The translations under genes and the position numbers were made by a program. From Paenibacillus foliorum (GTDB lineage Bacteria; Bacillota; Bacilli; Paenibacillales; NBRC-103111), in NCBI RefSeq assembly GCF_013141765.1, contig NZ_WHOD01000113.1, positions 1 through 64,000 on the forward strand: 64,000 bases of DNA, written 5' to 3'. The first letter of the stretch is position 1; every line of letters starts with the position of its first letter. Positions 18,220 to 27,800 of this stretch are shown here, in pieces. The notes below the pieces were generated by a model that was not told the DNA's origin, did not search any database, and was given only the letters and a program-made list of their open reading frames with translations.

Positions 18220-18435
18220 ATGAAACTATTGAACAGAAGAATTACGAACTTTTTATTAAGCTCTCTGTTAATTCTGAGTTTAATGCCGCTGGTACCTACT
18301 CCTGCGGCAGCAGCTGCCTATGGGTTGAAATCCAACAGCTCGAGTTGGAATGAAATCAAGGTTTACGATTCCAATAATGATGGTGAAATTTCTATTGTTG
18401 ACCTTGTGAATGTTGAATGTAGCTAGCAAGATACC
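18220..18435 (+). pseudogene. Collapsed gene: signal peptide joined to dockerin remnant
   Basis: A 68-residue frame with a normal secretion signal (FLLSSLLILSLMPL, then PTPAAAAA) joined directly to the second half of a dockerin (YDSNNDGEISIVDLV). The open frame stops at 18426, but a one-base shift restores the usual dockerin end VASKIP at 18420-18438. Best read as what is left of a large secreted protein after internal deletion and a frameshift. The ribosome site is poor. It could still make a tiny secreted dockerin, but this is less likely. Confidence 0.65.
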
Positions 18436-18461
18436 TTAAGCAAGTGGTGAGAGGTGAGAGA

Positions 18462-18500
18462 TCCGGAGGATAGCCAATAGGGCTGTCTCCCGGTTTTTTT
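18462..18500 (+). terminator. Terminator after pectinase and dockerin remnant
   Basis: Long imperfect stem CCGGAGGATAGCC/GGCTGTCTCCCGG, loop AATAG, followed by a T-run. Confidence 0.85.
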
Positions 18501-18521
18501 CAAAAGAAAGGACGGACAAAG

Positions 18522-20327
18522 ATGATGAGACTCAAAGTGTGGATAACAAGCTTGGCTTTATTAATAATGACGATGCCTGTCCTGCCCGCAATCATTTTAG
18601 CAGCGAGTGGGGGCCCCTCTTATTCGTTAAGTTTAAGCGCTTCGAATATGGAAGTGAATAGAGAATTGACTGTCACTGTTCAGGGGCAAAATGCAGCGGA
18701 TTTGTACGGTTATGAAGTTGTACTTCAATTTGATAATCAGAAGCTGAGCTATAAAGGGGCGAGTACGGGAACAACAGGGTTCTCGGTTGATCCTGAACTG
18801 TCGGGAAATTCCATAAGGCTTGCCCATTCCAAAGTAGGCCAAGTGGCTGGAGATAATGGAAATGTCAATCTAGCCAGCGTAACGTTTAATACCATTGCAG
18901 TGGGGGCAGCAGAAATCAAATTAAGCAAAGTGATTGCGGTTTCCTCCGAACCTAAAGAAACCCTTTGGAGCGAGTCAACTGCTGCGTCTGTCAATATATT
19001 CACACCTCAGCGCAATAACAACAGGCCAAGCAGCGGTGGAGGATCCAGTGGTACCACATCGCCGTCTCAACCGGCTATCGGAGCGAATAAAAACGGAGTG
19101 CTCTTTACTGTAACTGATACAACTAAGTCGAAGACGGACACGGGGAAGGAACTCACTGTAGCTTCCATTAATAATGACAGCCTCACTGAGGCAATAAAGC
19201 AGCTTCAATCGAACACCAGCAGTACTAATAATATTACCGTTGATGTGAGCAATCAAGGAGGGGCGGTCAAGGTTGAACTGCCTGCTGCTTCATTATTGGA
19301 AATTGCTAAGCTAACGAAGGACACGGTAATTACTGTGAAGTATGGCTCGGTAACTTACTATCTACCGGTGAAAATGGTTGACATTTCAAAAGTAGTTCAG
19401 GCATTAGGAGCAGATGTTAAAGATGTGACGATCAGCGTTATCATTGATAAAATCAGTGGCTCGGATGCACAAAAAGTAATAGACGCTGCGAGCCAATCTG
19501 GTTTGAGGCTATTGACAGGTGCTGTTGACTTCAGCGTTATTGCGCAAGGCAATGGGAAGACCGTCAGCATCAACGAATTTAAAGGAGCCTACTTGCCGAG
19601 AAATATTGAAGTTCCAGCTGGAATAGATCTGACAAAGGCAACTGGAGTACTCTACAATCCTACAACCAGAGAGATGACCTTTGTGCCGACTTTATTCCAA
19701 ACCGTGGACGGCAAAACATTTGCAACGATACAGCGTCAAGGAAACAGCATCTATGCAATAGTGGAAGCTAATAAGTCATTTAACGATTTAAATGGGCATT
19801 GGGCTAAGGAGGATGTACAGCTTCTTGTATCTAAGCTGCTGATCAACGGTAGGAGCGATACAGCTTTTGTTCCAGAAGGTGATATTACGCGTGCAGAATT
19901 TGCGACTTTGCTTGTGAAAGGACTTGGCTTAACCGAGGATAAAAGCAGCAAGTTCAAGGATGTTTCGGCCTCAGATTGGTACGCAGGGTTCGTTGGAGCC
20001 GCGTCCAAAGCAGGCTTGGTGGATGGCCTCAGTGCGGATACCTTTGAACCGAATGCCAATATTACCCGTGAACAGATGGCTGCTCTGATCAGCCGTGCAA
20101 TGAATATAGTGGGTAAGGAAAAAGCGGCTGACGTGAAAAAAGTGGATGTGTTCAAGGATCAGACTGCTATTAGTACTTGGGCTAAAGAGTCAGTAGCGCA
20201 AACAATTGATGCCAAAATCATGAACGGCAAAAGCGCAGATTTGTTTGACCCTTCTGCGAATTCTACGCGTGCCGAATCAGCAGTGGTACTGAAACGCTTG
20301 CTCCAATATATTAGCTTCATTAATTAA
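18522..20327 (+). CDS. SLH-anchored cohesin protein (putative surface scaffold)
   Basis: 601 residues: signal peptide 1-28; cohesin-like jelly roll ~32-145 (YGYEVVLQFDNQKLSYKGAS); low-complexity hinge RPSSGGGSSGTTSPSQP ~165-190; a beta-rich stalk ~195-405; three SLH domains ~419-465, ~477-530 and ~540-601 with the TRAE/TREQ motifs. SLH domains bind pyruvylated secondary wall polymer, so this protein would sit on the cell wall and display one cohesin. It has no catalytic domain. Architecture equals a minimal anchoring scaffoldin, and the neighbours carry dockerins. Own terminator upstream, RBS AAAGGA about 10 nt before the ATG. Binding of the neighbouring dockerins is inference. Confidence 0.88.
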   Translation: MMRLKVWITSLALLIMTMPVLPAIILAASGGPSYSLSLSASNMEVNRELTVTVQGQNAADLYGYEVVLQFDNQKLSYKGASTGTTGFSVDPELSGNSIRLAHSKVGQVAGDNGNVNLASVTFNTIAVGAAEIKLSKVIAVSSEPKETLWSESTAASVNIFTPQRNNNRPSSGGGSSGTTSPSQPAIGANKNGVLFTVTDTTKSKTDTGKELTVASINNDSLTEAIKQLQSNTSSTNNITVDVSNQGGAVKVELPAASLLEIAKLTKDTVITVKYGSVTYYLPVKMVDISKVVQALGADVKDVTISVIIDKISGSDAQKVIDAASQSGLRLLTGAVDFSVIAQGNGKTVSINEFKGAYLPRNIEVPAGIDLTKATGVLYNPTTREMTFVPTLFQTVDGKTFATIQRQGNSIYAIVEANKSFNDLNGHWAKEDVQLLVSKLLINGRSDTAFVPEGDITRAEFATLLVKGLGLTEDKSSKFKDVSASDWYAGFVGAASKAGLVDGLSADTFEPNANITREQMAALISRAMNIVGKEKAADVKKVDVFKDQTAISTWAKESVAQTIDAKIMNGKSADLFDPSANSTRAESAVVLKRLLQYISFIN

Positions 20328-20416
20328 TCATTAAACTCCATTTGAGAATGGTCTCAGTCGGAACGATGCATTAATCTGAGGTCAATCCACGGGAACAATA
20401 GGAGGGACGCATTCAA

Positions 20417-22330
20417 ATGAAAGTCTCAAGATTGAATAAAGCGCTTGGTATTATAATGACCTTGGCCATGTCGTTACCAATGTGGCCCCTTTCGGCATTT
20501 GCCGACAGCTCTTTGCCTCAAGGATGGACAGAAAATCTCACGAACGGTTCAGTTACAAGCGGGACATCATTTGTAAGCCAACAAAGTTCAAGCTTCGTTA
20601 ACGGCAAGTTTACCGTAGCAGCCAACCGCGGGAAAATCCAAAGTACAGCAAGCGGTGGGGATACTACTTATTTCTTGAATGTTCCGGTGAGCGGGGATTT
20701 TACTATGACCGCGAGGGTTGTTACAGTAGGTATTGAACCAGGCAACACAGCTATTAATACAGAAAATCGAGCCATGCTGATGGTAAAAGATGGGGTGTCG
20801 AATGACTCCAACTCCTTCTCCGCTTTTTTTAAGCCAACGTCCATTACTGGTCCTATTACAGGGGTAGCAACTGGATATAGACGATTCGGAGCGGATGTCG
20901 GAGGTACCAACTCTCCTTCGATAAATGTACCTGTTTACTTAAAACTCGTAAAATCAGGTAAAGATTACACGGCATCTTATGCATTAGATGGCATTTCTTT
21001 TGCACAGATAACTTCGAAAAAAGACACTGCTGATACGCTTGCATCCCCTACATTAAATGTAGGCTTAGCCGTAACAGCAGCCACAGTTCAATTTGATAAT
21101 GTAAGCATTATTAAATCGGATGGCACGGCTGTTTTCGGCACAGCAGCTCCTAAGAACGTATCGGCCGTCGGCGGTAACGGTAGCGCAACCGTGAGCTGGG
21201 ATGCAGCATCCGGTGCGAATTCCTACACACTAAGTCAAAGCACAAGTGCGACCGGACCTTTTACAGCGGTATCCTCAGCAACGAACATTTCAGCATTAAG
21301 CGCCAGCATTACAGGTTTAGCTAATGGCACGAAATATTATTACGCCGTTACCGCAAATGGAGTGAATGGTTCTACCAGCTCAGCTATAGTAGAGGCTACA
21401 CCTGCTCTGCCTGCACCGGCTATACCTACTGGGCTAGCGGCAACTGTAAGTAATGCGCATGTAGGCTTAACATGGAATACGGTAACGGAAGCGACTTACT
21501 ATATGGTTAAACGTGGCACAGCGTCGGGTGGCCCCTTTTCACTTATCGCCACCAGCGTTACCGCTGCAGCATATGAAGACTTCAATGTAACTAATGGGAA
21601 TACATACCATTATGTGGTGAATGCAGTTAATGCCAATGGCTCAAGTGCCAACTCCACATCTGTCAGCGCTACACCTTCAGCAGCACCTACAACGGTTCTG
21701 GTAAATAGCATTGCAGTTACTTCCACAGAGGGAAGTGCTATCACTACGAAGAACGGTACGCTGCAGATGTTGGCGACGGTACTTCCGAATAATGCCACGA
21801 ACGCAACTGTAACTTGGTCCGTATATGAAGCAGATGGGGTAACAGTTACCGACAGAGCAACGATAAATAATAGCGGCTTGCTTCAAGCATTCAAGGATGG
21901 AAATGTAAAGGTGATAGCTAAAGCAAAGGATGGCTCGGGTGTGTCAGGCGGCAGCAGTACGATTACCATATCGGGACAAACGCCTGCGCCCATTATAGTT
22001 CCTACCGTTACCTTAACTGGGCCTCAACAAGCTGCCTCTGGCCAGCTCTTCAGCTCCAGCTATGGGTTAAGTAATGTTTCAGCCAGTGTATACAAAGCTA
22101 TTTATGCTCAGGATGTTACGTTCCAATATGATGCGAATGTTCTGACCTTTGTATCGGCTGAATCATTAAAGTCAGGACTCACATTATCACAAATTATTAC
22201 AGATGTTCCTGGACGAATTAGAATTATTGCAGGAGTTCAATTGGCGGCAGATGCTATCACAGCGGACGGTGAGCTCATCAAACTGAATTGGCAAGCCAAG
22301 AACCTGAGCCAAGCAGGAACTGGCCTATAA
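20417..22330 (+). CDS. Secreted ConA-FN3-Ig-cohesin protein, 5' part of a frameshifted gene
   Basis: 637 residues: signal peptide 1-29, laminin-G/concanavalin-like domain ~30-235, fibronectin-III ~244-327 and ~333-420, bacterial Ig-like (Big2) ~427-517, and most of a cohesin-like domain ~525-635 closely related to that of the pectinase (shared YAQ, FEYD/FQYD, FVSAES). The frame stops at 22330 in the middle of the cohesin; the rest of the domain, a FIVAR-like domain and a dockerin continue in another frame from about 22316. GGAGGG lies before the ATG. There is no recognised catalytic domain, so it may be a carbohydrate-binding scaffold. A real one-base indel or an assembly error is more likely than programmed shifting. 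Confidence 0.85.
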   Translation: MKVSRLNKALGIIMTLAMSLPMWPLSAFADSSLPQGWTENLTNGSVTSGTSFVSQQSSSFVNGKFTVAANRGKIQSTASGGDTTYFLNVPVSGDFTMTARVVTVGIEPGNTAINTENRAMLMVKDGVSNDSNSFSAFFKPTSITGPITGVATGYRRFGADVGGTNSPSINVPVYLKLVKSGKDYTASYALDGISFAQITSKKDTADTLASPTLNVGLAVTAATVQFDNVSIIKSDGTAVFGTAAPKNVSAVGGNGSATVSWDAASGANSYTLSQSTSATGPFTAVSSATNISALSASITGLANGTKYYYAVTANGVNGSTSSAIVEATPALPAPAIPTGLAATVSNAHVGLTWNTVTEATYYMVKRGTASGGPFSLIATSVTAAAYEDFNVTNGNTYHYVVNAVNANGSSANSTSVSATPSAAPTTVLVNSIAVTSTEGSAITTKNGTLQMLATVLPNNATNATVTWSVYEADGVTVTDRATINNSGLLQAFKDGNVKVIAKAKDGSGVSGGSSTITISGQTPAPIIVPTVTLTGPQQAASGQLFSSSYGLSNVSASVYKAIYAQDVTFQYDANVLTFVSAESLKSGLTLSQIITDVPGRIRIIAGVQLAADAITADGELIKLNWQAKNLSQAGTGL

Positions 22331-22845
22331 GCGTACTTTCAGCGAAGCTTTCTAATAATCAAAATGGACAAATTGAGGGAACAGCAGCTGCAGCTTCATT
22401 ATCTGTACAAGTGGCAGCAGCAACAGTAAACAAAAGCTCGCTTCAAACACTGATTACAACGGTTCAAGCTGCTTATAGTACAGCCGTTGAGGGTGTTCAG
22501 AATGGACAATATCCGGTTGGCAGCAAAGCGATTCTAAATACTGCTATAGCAGCGGCAAGTACAGTGGTATCCGATACAGCTGCATCCCAGCAGCAAATAG
22601 ATGCTGCGGTGCTTGAACTAAATCAAGCATTTACAGCTTTTCAAGGAACTAAGCTTCAGGCAACTCCGGGTGATGTCAGCGGGAATGGCATAATAAACGT
22701 TGGAGATGTTGGCATAGTATCGTCAGCTTATGGCCTTACTTCCAGTAGTCCTGAATGGAGCACGTACAGCCAAGCTGATGTCAATAATGACGGAGTTATT
22801 AATGATCTGGATCTAGCCTTTATTGCTAATTTAATACTCAAATAA
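22288..22845 (+). CDS. 3' part of the frameshifted gene: cohesin end, FIVAR-like domain and dockerin
   Basis: This frame supplies the end of the cohesin (ISVLSAKLSNNQNGQIEG), a three-helix FIVAR-like domain (LITTVQAAYSTAVEG..NGQYPVGSKA) and a type I dockerin with two calcium loops (DVSGNGIINVGD, DVNNDGVINDLD). The FIVAR-dockerin pair is closely related to the C-terminus of the pectinase. It has no start signal of its own; the first ATG at 22288 overlaps the upstream frame. Read with 20417-22330 it forms one protein of about 800 residues. Confidence 0.75.
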   Translation: MASQEPEPSRNWPISVLSAKLSNNQNGQIEGTAAAASLSVQVAAATVNKSSLQTLITTVQAAYSTAVEGVQNGQYPVGSKAILNTAIAAASTVVSDTAASQQQIDAAVLELNQAFTAFQGTKLQATPGDVSGNGIINVGDVGIVSSAYGLTSSSPEWSTYSQADVNNDGVINDLDLAFIANLILK

Positions 22846-22865
22846 CGAGATAATGTGAAATCATC

Positions 22866-22900
22866 GGGGGGGAAGCAGCTTGTGCTTTCTCCCTTTTTAA
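22866..22900 (+). terminator. Terminator
   Basis: GGGGGGAAGCA pairs with TGCTTTCTCCC and is followed by TTTTT. Confidence 0.75.
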
Positions 22901-22924
22901 TGACGGTTTGGCTAAAACGATCCT

Positions 22925-23556
22925 TATTGGAAGTGGATGAAAACAGAAGCTGCCAACCTAAACAACGCTGACTTCGGCGATTAAGAAGGTAGAATCCGGC
23001 AAAACAATCTTTATGCGCGGTGGTGTGTATAATTATGCATCTCGTGGCACCAGTAGTGACACCACCTATTCCATCTGCTCCTAGCGGATTAATTGCAGCA
23101 CCTGGGGATGCACAGGTTAGCTTGGCATGGAACACCGTTACAGGGGCGACTTATTACCGGATTTATCAGAGTCGGTCGAACAACGCTCTGATGTTTCAAG
23201 TAAGTTGGTTTGTAGGAGCCGTGGGAGCAGCGGCGAAAGCGGGAATAGTGACTGGATTCGAAAAGCGAGTATTCGAGCCTAATGCATCCATTACCAGAGA
23301 ACAAATGGCAGTTATGATCTCACTCGCAATGAAGACAGCAGGAGTTGTAATGACAGTAGATGAGGGGCAGCTTAGTTCTTTTACAGATGCCAAATCCATC
23401 CATGAATGGGCTCGGGACTCCCTCGCTCATGCGGTAAAGGCTGGGATTGTGAAGGGAGTATCCGATTCACTGTTTGTTCCGGAGGCAGATGCCACTCGTG
23501 CAGAAGCTGTTGTAATGATTAAGAGATTCTTACAGTACGTAAAATTTATGAATTAA
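22925..23556 (+). pseudogene. Remnant of an SLH-anchored pectate-lyase-type protein
   Basis: Near 22969-23084 a short frame reads TLTSAIKKVESGKTIFMRGG and VYNYA, the opening of a right-handed beta-helix polysaccharide lyase (PL9/PL1-like), ending in a stop. In another frame from 23044 follow half a fibronectin-III domain (APSGLIAAPGDAQVSLAW), then abruptly the middle of one SLH domain and a complete last SLH domain (to 23556). The order lyase-FN3-SLH suggests one large gene collapsed by at least two internal deletions. The longest open frame is 23020-23556 (178 residues) and lacks a signal peptide. Confidence 0.7.
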
Positions 23557-23557
23557 T

Positions 23558-23606
23558 AATAAACAACTCGCTGCGGACTCGTTCCGAAGCGAGTTGTTTA
23601 TTTATT
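23558..23606 (+). terminator. Terminator after the lyase/SLH remnant
   Basis: Perfect 15-bp stem AATAAACAACTCGCT/AGCGAGTTGTTTATT followed by TATT. Confidence 0.8.
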
Positions 23607-23734
23607 GGGCTGACTATGAAGGTAGTTTGGGGAGAACAATAGGGAGAATGAAGCCGGTTTCGTTTCATAAAAGCAGATGCAACTAAAGGTGATTCGAAAG
23701 CGTCTAAGATTTACTTAACGAAAGGGCGGTAACT

Positions 23735-24802
23735 ATGCAAACAATCATCTGGAAACGTTGTCTGCTTATCATTAGTATTGCGCTTGTTGCAATAGCAAGT
23801 TCGGGTTGTGAAGGGAACCGTGCTTCAGATACTTCTGCTCTAATTGAGGCTCAGCAAACGGCAGGTTCATCTCCGGAAACATTAATGCCTTCATCTTCGA
23901 TACCAACAGCGGAACCAGCTGTAACATCAACACCAACATCAATAGCAGCACCGGCAGTAACATCATCACCAACATCAGCACCAGCACCAGCAGTAACATC
24001 ATCACCAAAAGTAACATCAATACGAACAGAGGTGCCTCTTTCTGACAACACAGAATTAAAGGCTGATCAGAAGCTAGAAGTACAATCTGATTTTAAGCCT
24101 TCTCAGGGTGCAGCGGGAAAAGTTGATAAGCAGCAGCTAGCCGTTGATTGTGGAAAGCTTGCTTTTGAAAAAGAGGGAGGAACAGCTAATGTGCAGCTGC
24201 CATTGATCTGTATCCGTGCAAGCTACGGAGTAGATGATTTGGGTCATCCTATTACGATTGCCCCGAGAGAGCCCTTAAAAGCCGTGTCTTACTCGATACT
24301 CGCTGAGCTGCATGACCAGTTGGCTGCTTATTGGATGAATTTTGGAGACAATGTGCATGGTGTGCTTTTGCTTGCGCCTAAGGGCTGGAAGGTAATATCG
24401 GGGGCAGTTGGCGCTAACGGTTCATCTGCAGTCCGGTTAGAAAATCCAAAGGATCCTCAACAGTTTATTACCTATATGGATAGCGGCGGCTGTCAAGGCT
24501 GTATCATCGCAAATATTGGAGCTTATTTTCCAGAGATGCACGATTGGGCTGAGAAACAAGGGTTTACACCGGATCCTGTAGCTGACATGAAGAAGCAGAC
24601 GCTGCTTAATCCAAATCTGATGACATACAGTAAAAAATCTCCGATTGATGGATACGAATTGAATGGAATTGCTTATCAAGAGCATGGTGAGGGTGGAGGT
24701 ACATTCCGTATGCAAGAGGTGCAGCTTCCAGCAGCCAACCATGGTTTGGCTCGGGCTATGCTTAATTTATTCGTTGCGCTAAATCCGGGAGCCGCTCAAT
24801 GA
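23735..24802 (+). CDS. Lipoprotein with Thr/Pro/Ala-rich linker, DUF4850-like (tentative)
   Basis: 355 residues. Signal sequence with lipobox-like IASSGC (Cys about 25), then a low-complexity linker at ~50-100 made of repeated PAVTS/TPTS units, and a globular domain ~130-355 containing DSGGCQGCIIANIGAYFPE. It would be an outer-face lipoprotein on a flexible stalk. The globular part reminds me of the DUF4850 group, but this is from memory and not secure. Transcribed alone, ends at a strong bidirectional terminator. No function is proposed. Confidence 0.7.
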   Translation: MQTIIWKRCLLIISIALVAIASSGCEGNRASDTSALIEAQQTAGSSPETLMPSSSIPTAEPAVTSTPTSIAAPAVTSSPTSAPAPAVTSSPKVTSIRTEVPLSDNTELKADQKLEVQSDFKPSQGAAGKVDKQQLAVDCGKLAFEKEGGTANVQLPLICIRASYGVDDLGHPITIAPREPLKAVSYSILAELHDQLAAYWMNFGDNVHGVLLLAPKGWKVISGAVGANGSSAVRLENPKDPQQFITYMDSGGCQGCIIANIGAYFPEMHDWAEKQGFTPDPVADMKKQTLLNPNLMTYSKKSPIDGYELNGIAYQEHGEGGGTFRMQEVQLPAANHGLARAMLNLFVALNPGAAQ

Positions 24803-24844
24803 GATGGGCGGGTATTCTGACTGGTCAAACAAGCACATCTTGAA

Positions 24845-24880
24845 AAAATCCCCTTGGAGCAGCTGCTCCAAGGGGATTTT
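24845..24880. terminator. Bidirectional terminator between lipoprotein gene and gltB
   Basis: Perfect 16-bp stem AAAATCCCCTTGGAGC/GCTCCAAGGGGATTTT with AGCT loop; A-run on one side and T-run on the other serve both convergent genes. Confidence 0.9.
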
Positions 24881-24893
24881 AGTATATATAGTA

Positions 24894-27800
24894 TTATTCA
24901 GTTGCAACCGACTGGTCGGCTTGCAGGTTAACAGGTGCAACACGTACGAAGTTAGCTTCAAGATTGGCCAACAAATGATCAACGGTTGCTGCTGCGTCAG
25001 CTTGCCCAGAAGCCAGAAGCTCTTGGTGATAAGCGCCCAGTAGTTCATTCAAATCCTTGATGCTTTGCGCTCCGATTTTTTCGATCTTCACTTTGGCGCC
25101 TTTGGCAATACGGCGTGTGATAGCTGCTTCATCTAAGCCCATTTCAGGAACTAGACGTTGGTAGATAACACCGCCAGTCATACCAGCGCAAATCCATGGA
25201 CCTGGGTCGCCAAGTACTACAGCGCGCCCGTTAGTCATGTATTCGAAGGCAAAGCCTTTCATGTTCGCACGGCTCGCAAGACTGCCTAGCTCATCTTGAA
25301 GCGGAGAAGTAATTTCACCGCCGAATACAACATCGGCTCCAGAGAAACGAATGCAGGCACGAGTGTCCGCATTACCTTGAACCAGGAACAAGCCTTTTTG
25401 TGCACCGTAGCCGAATGATTTACCAACGGAGCCGTTGATGAACTGCTTGTTTTTGCCTAGTGATTTCAGGATGGCCACTTTACCGCCGAACGACATTTTG
25501 GCAACGCCGTCCTCAGCACCGCCGTGTACCGTAATATTCAGGCCGCGTGAATTGAATGCACCCAAGCCGTTACCTGGAACGGAACCGTCTACCAAGTTCA
25601 AGGATACTTCAGGCAAACTATCATAGCTGCCGTCATACCGGTCTCTTACACGATGGCTGGCATAGCGTGTTCCCAAGATACGGGATTCCGCGTCCACTTT
25701 AGACCAATTACGCACGATTGGAGCATCGAAGGAAAGTGAATCCGGGAAGAATTCCTGGCCTTCGGCGCCTGCTGCTATACGGATATCGGATGATACGGCA
25801 GCCGCAGCCTCCAATTGAGCTTCTTGAGCAGCTGCGAATGAAATAGGGGCCGGACGCAGGATGTCGGATAGATCGATTTTATCCAAGCAGCTGATTTGCT
25901 GCAAAAGATCAGAACGACCAACAAGCTCCTGTGCACTAGTAAAGCCCAATTGAGCTACAATTTCACGAATTTCTTGACCCATGCCGCCGTATAGACGGAC
26001 GAGTGAATCTACAGCGGTCTCGAATACACGAGGTACGAAACGGCGTAGGCCTTTTTCTTCTGCTTCTTCCATGGAGTCAATTTGTGTTGCAATCCCTACG
26101 TGGCAAGTATCCAGATGACAGCCACGGCAAGTGGTACAGCCAATAGCTTGCATGGAGATACTGCCGAATCCACAGCGATTAGCGCCTAACATCATCATTT
26201 TGACAACATCTGCACCAGATTTCAAACCACCGTCAGACCACAGCTCAACTCTGTGACGAAGACCAGCTTCGATCAGAGCCACGTGAGCCAGCTTGGTGCC
26301 GATCTCAGTAGGCAAGCCTACATGTGTCAAGGAGTGAATACGCGCCGCGCCAGTTCCGCCATCGAAACCAGACAATGTGATAACATCCGCTCCTGCCTTG
26401 GCAACACCGACTGCAATCGTGCCGATACCAGGAACGACAGGAATTTTAACATTGATTTTGGCTTTCCGGCCGCTTGCTTCCTTCAGCTCAGAAATGATCT
26501 GCGCCAAGTCTTCGATCGAGTAGATATCATGGTTGTTAGAAGGTGAGATCAGGTCAGAACCGATGGTTGCGTTCCGTGCTTCAGCGATTTTAGCTGTAAC
26601 CTTGGAGCCAGGCAGATGACCGCCTTCTCCAGGCTTCGCACCTTGACCAATCTTGATTTCCAAGAAGGCTACGGCATTGGCCAACTCAACGTTAATTCCG
26701 AAACGTCCAGATGCTACCTGCGCGCCGCGAGTTCTTTTGTAACGGCCCAGCATATCTTTAATTTCTCCACCCTCGCCGTTCATGGTTACCATGTTCAGAC
26801 GCTCGCCGGCTTCCGCATAGGCGCGGAACGCGGTTTCGTTCTGGGAACCAAACGACATGGAGGAGATCAGTATTGGCAAATCGTGACCACCGATCCCAAT
26901 ATCGACTTTCGAAGGCTCCAAAGGCTTACGGCCTTCTTGATGAGCCAGGTCATAATTGAAATCCGCAACGTGGCGAATGGAAATAGGATTGCGTTTCTCT
27001 TCCTCGCGCAGCTTATCGCTGTAATCGCTATAAGGAGCTGTGCCTGATGCCGTTTCCCCCAGTGACTTCCACATACGTTGGAAGAAGTGGAAGTTACGCG
27101 CAGCTTTGGCTTTTGGATTAGAAAAGTCCTGATAACGGGCTTCAGCATCCTTCTCCAATTCGGCAAAGCCGGTTCCTGCGTTCACGCTTCCCAAATAGTT
27201 TACAATATCTAATACATCAGATACTTCCGGTTTTAAACCGATAGACGAGAAGAAACGGGTATAGCCGCGCAGCTCATGTGTCCCAATAGTTGAAATAACT
27301 TTCTCCAAGCCTTTGCTGAGGGCACTGTACACTTTGCGTGCAGCAGAAGCTCCGTTCTTATTTGCTGCAGTTCCGAATAGAAGGTAAGGCGAGATTAGGT
27401 CAGCGCCCAAACCACAGGCTACAGCAATATCATGCAGGTTGCGAATCGCTGCTGTGCGCAAAACAATAGTAGCTTGACGGCGCAGGTTGTCGCCAAAAGC
27501 TAATTTCTCCGCTCTTAGTGCAATGTCTATTTGCGAAACAGCAAGATGTGGCTCCAAGAACAAGCGCTCGTTCTGATGTGCATCCGTATCGTCTAGGATC
27601 AACAGCATCGCGCCATTCTTCACTGAAGCTATAGCATCGGCAGCAAGCTGAGCCAACGCATCTTTAATGGAAGAACCGCGGGCGAAGGTTGTAGATAATA
27701 CGGCAACAGCATGGTCGCCTTGAGCGGCAAACAAGTCTCGAACCTGTTCAAAGCTAAGCTGTCCAAGCTCAGACACGGAGTCAACAGCGTTACTGCCTTC

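Noticed and set aside
13465-23556. True clostridial cellulosome
   Set aside because: No multi-cohesin scaffoldin, no cellulase and no CBM3 are visible; only single cohesins and pectin-type enzymes, so a small pectin-directed complex is the most that can be proposed.
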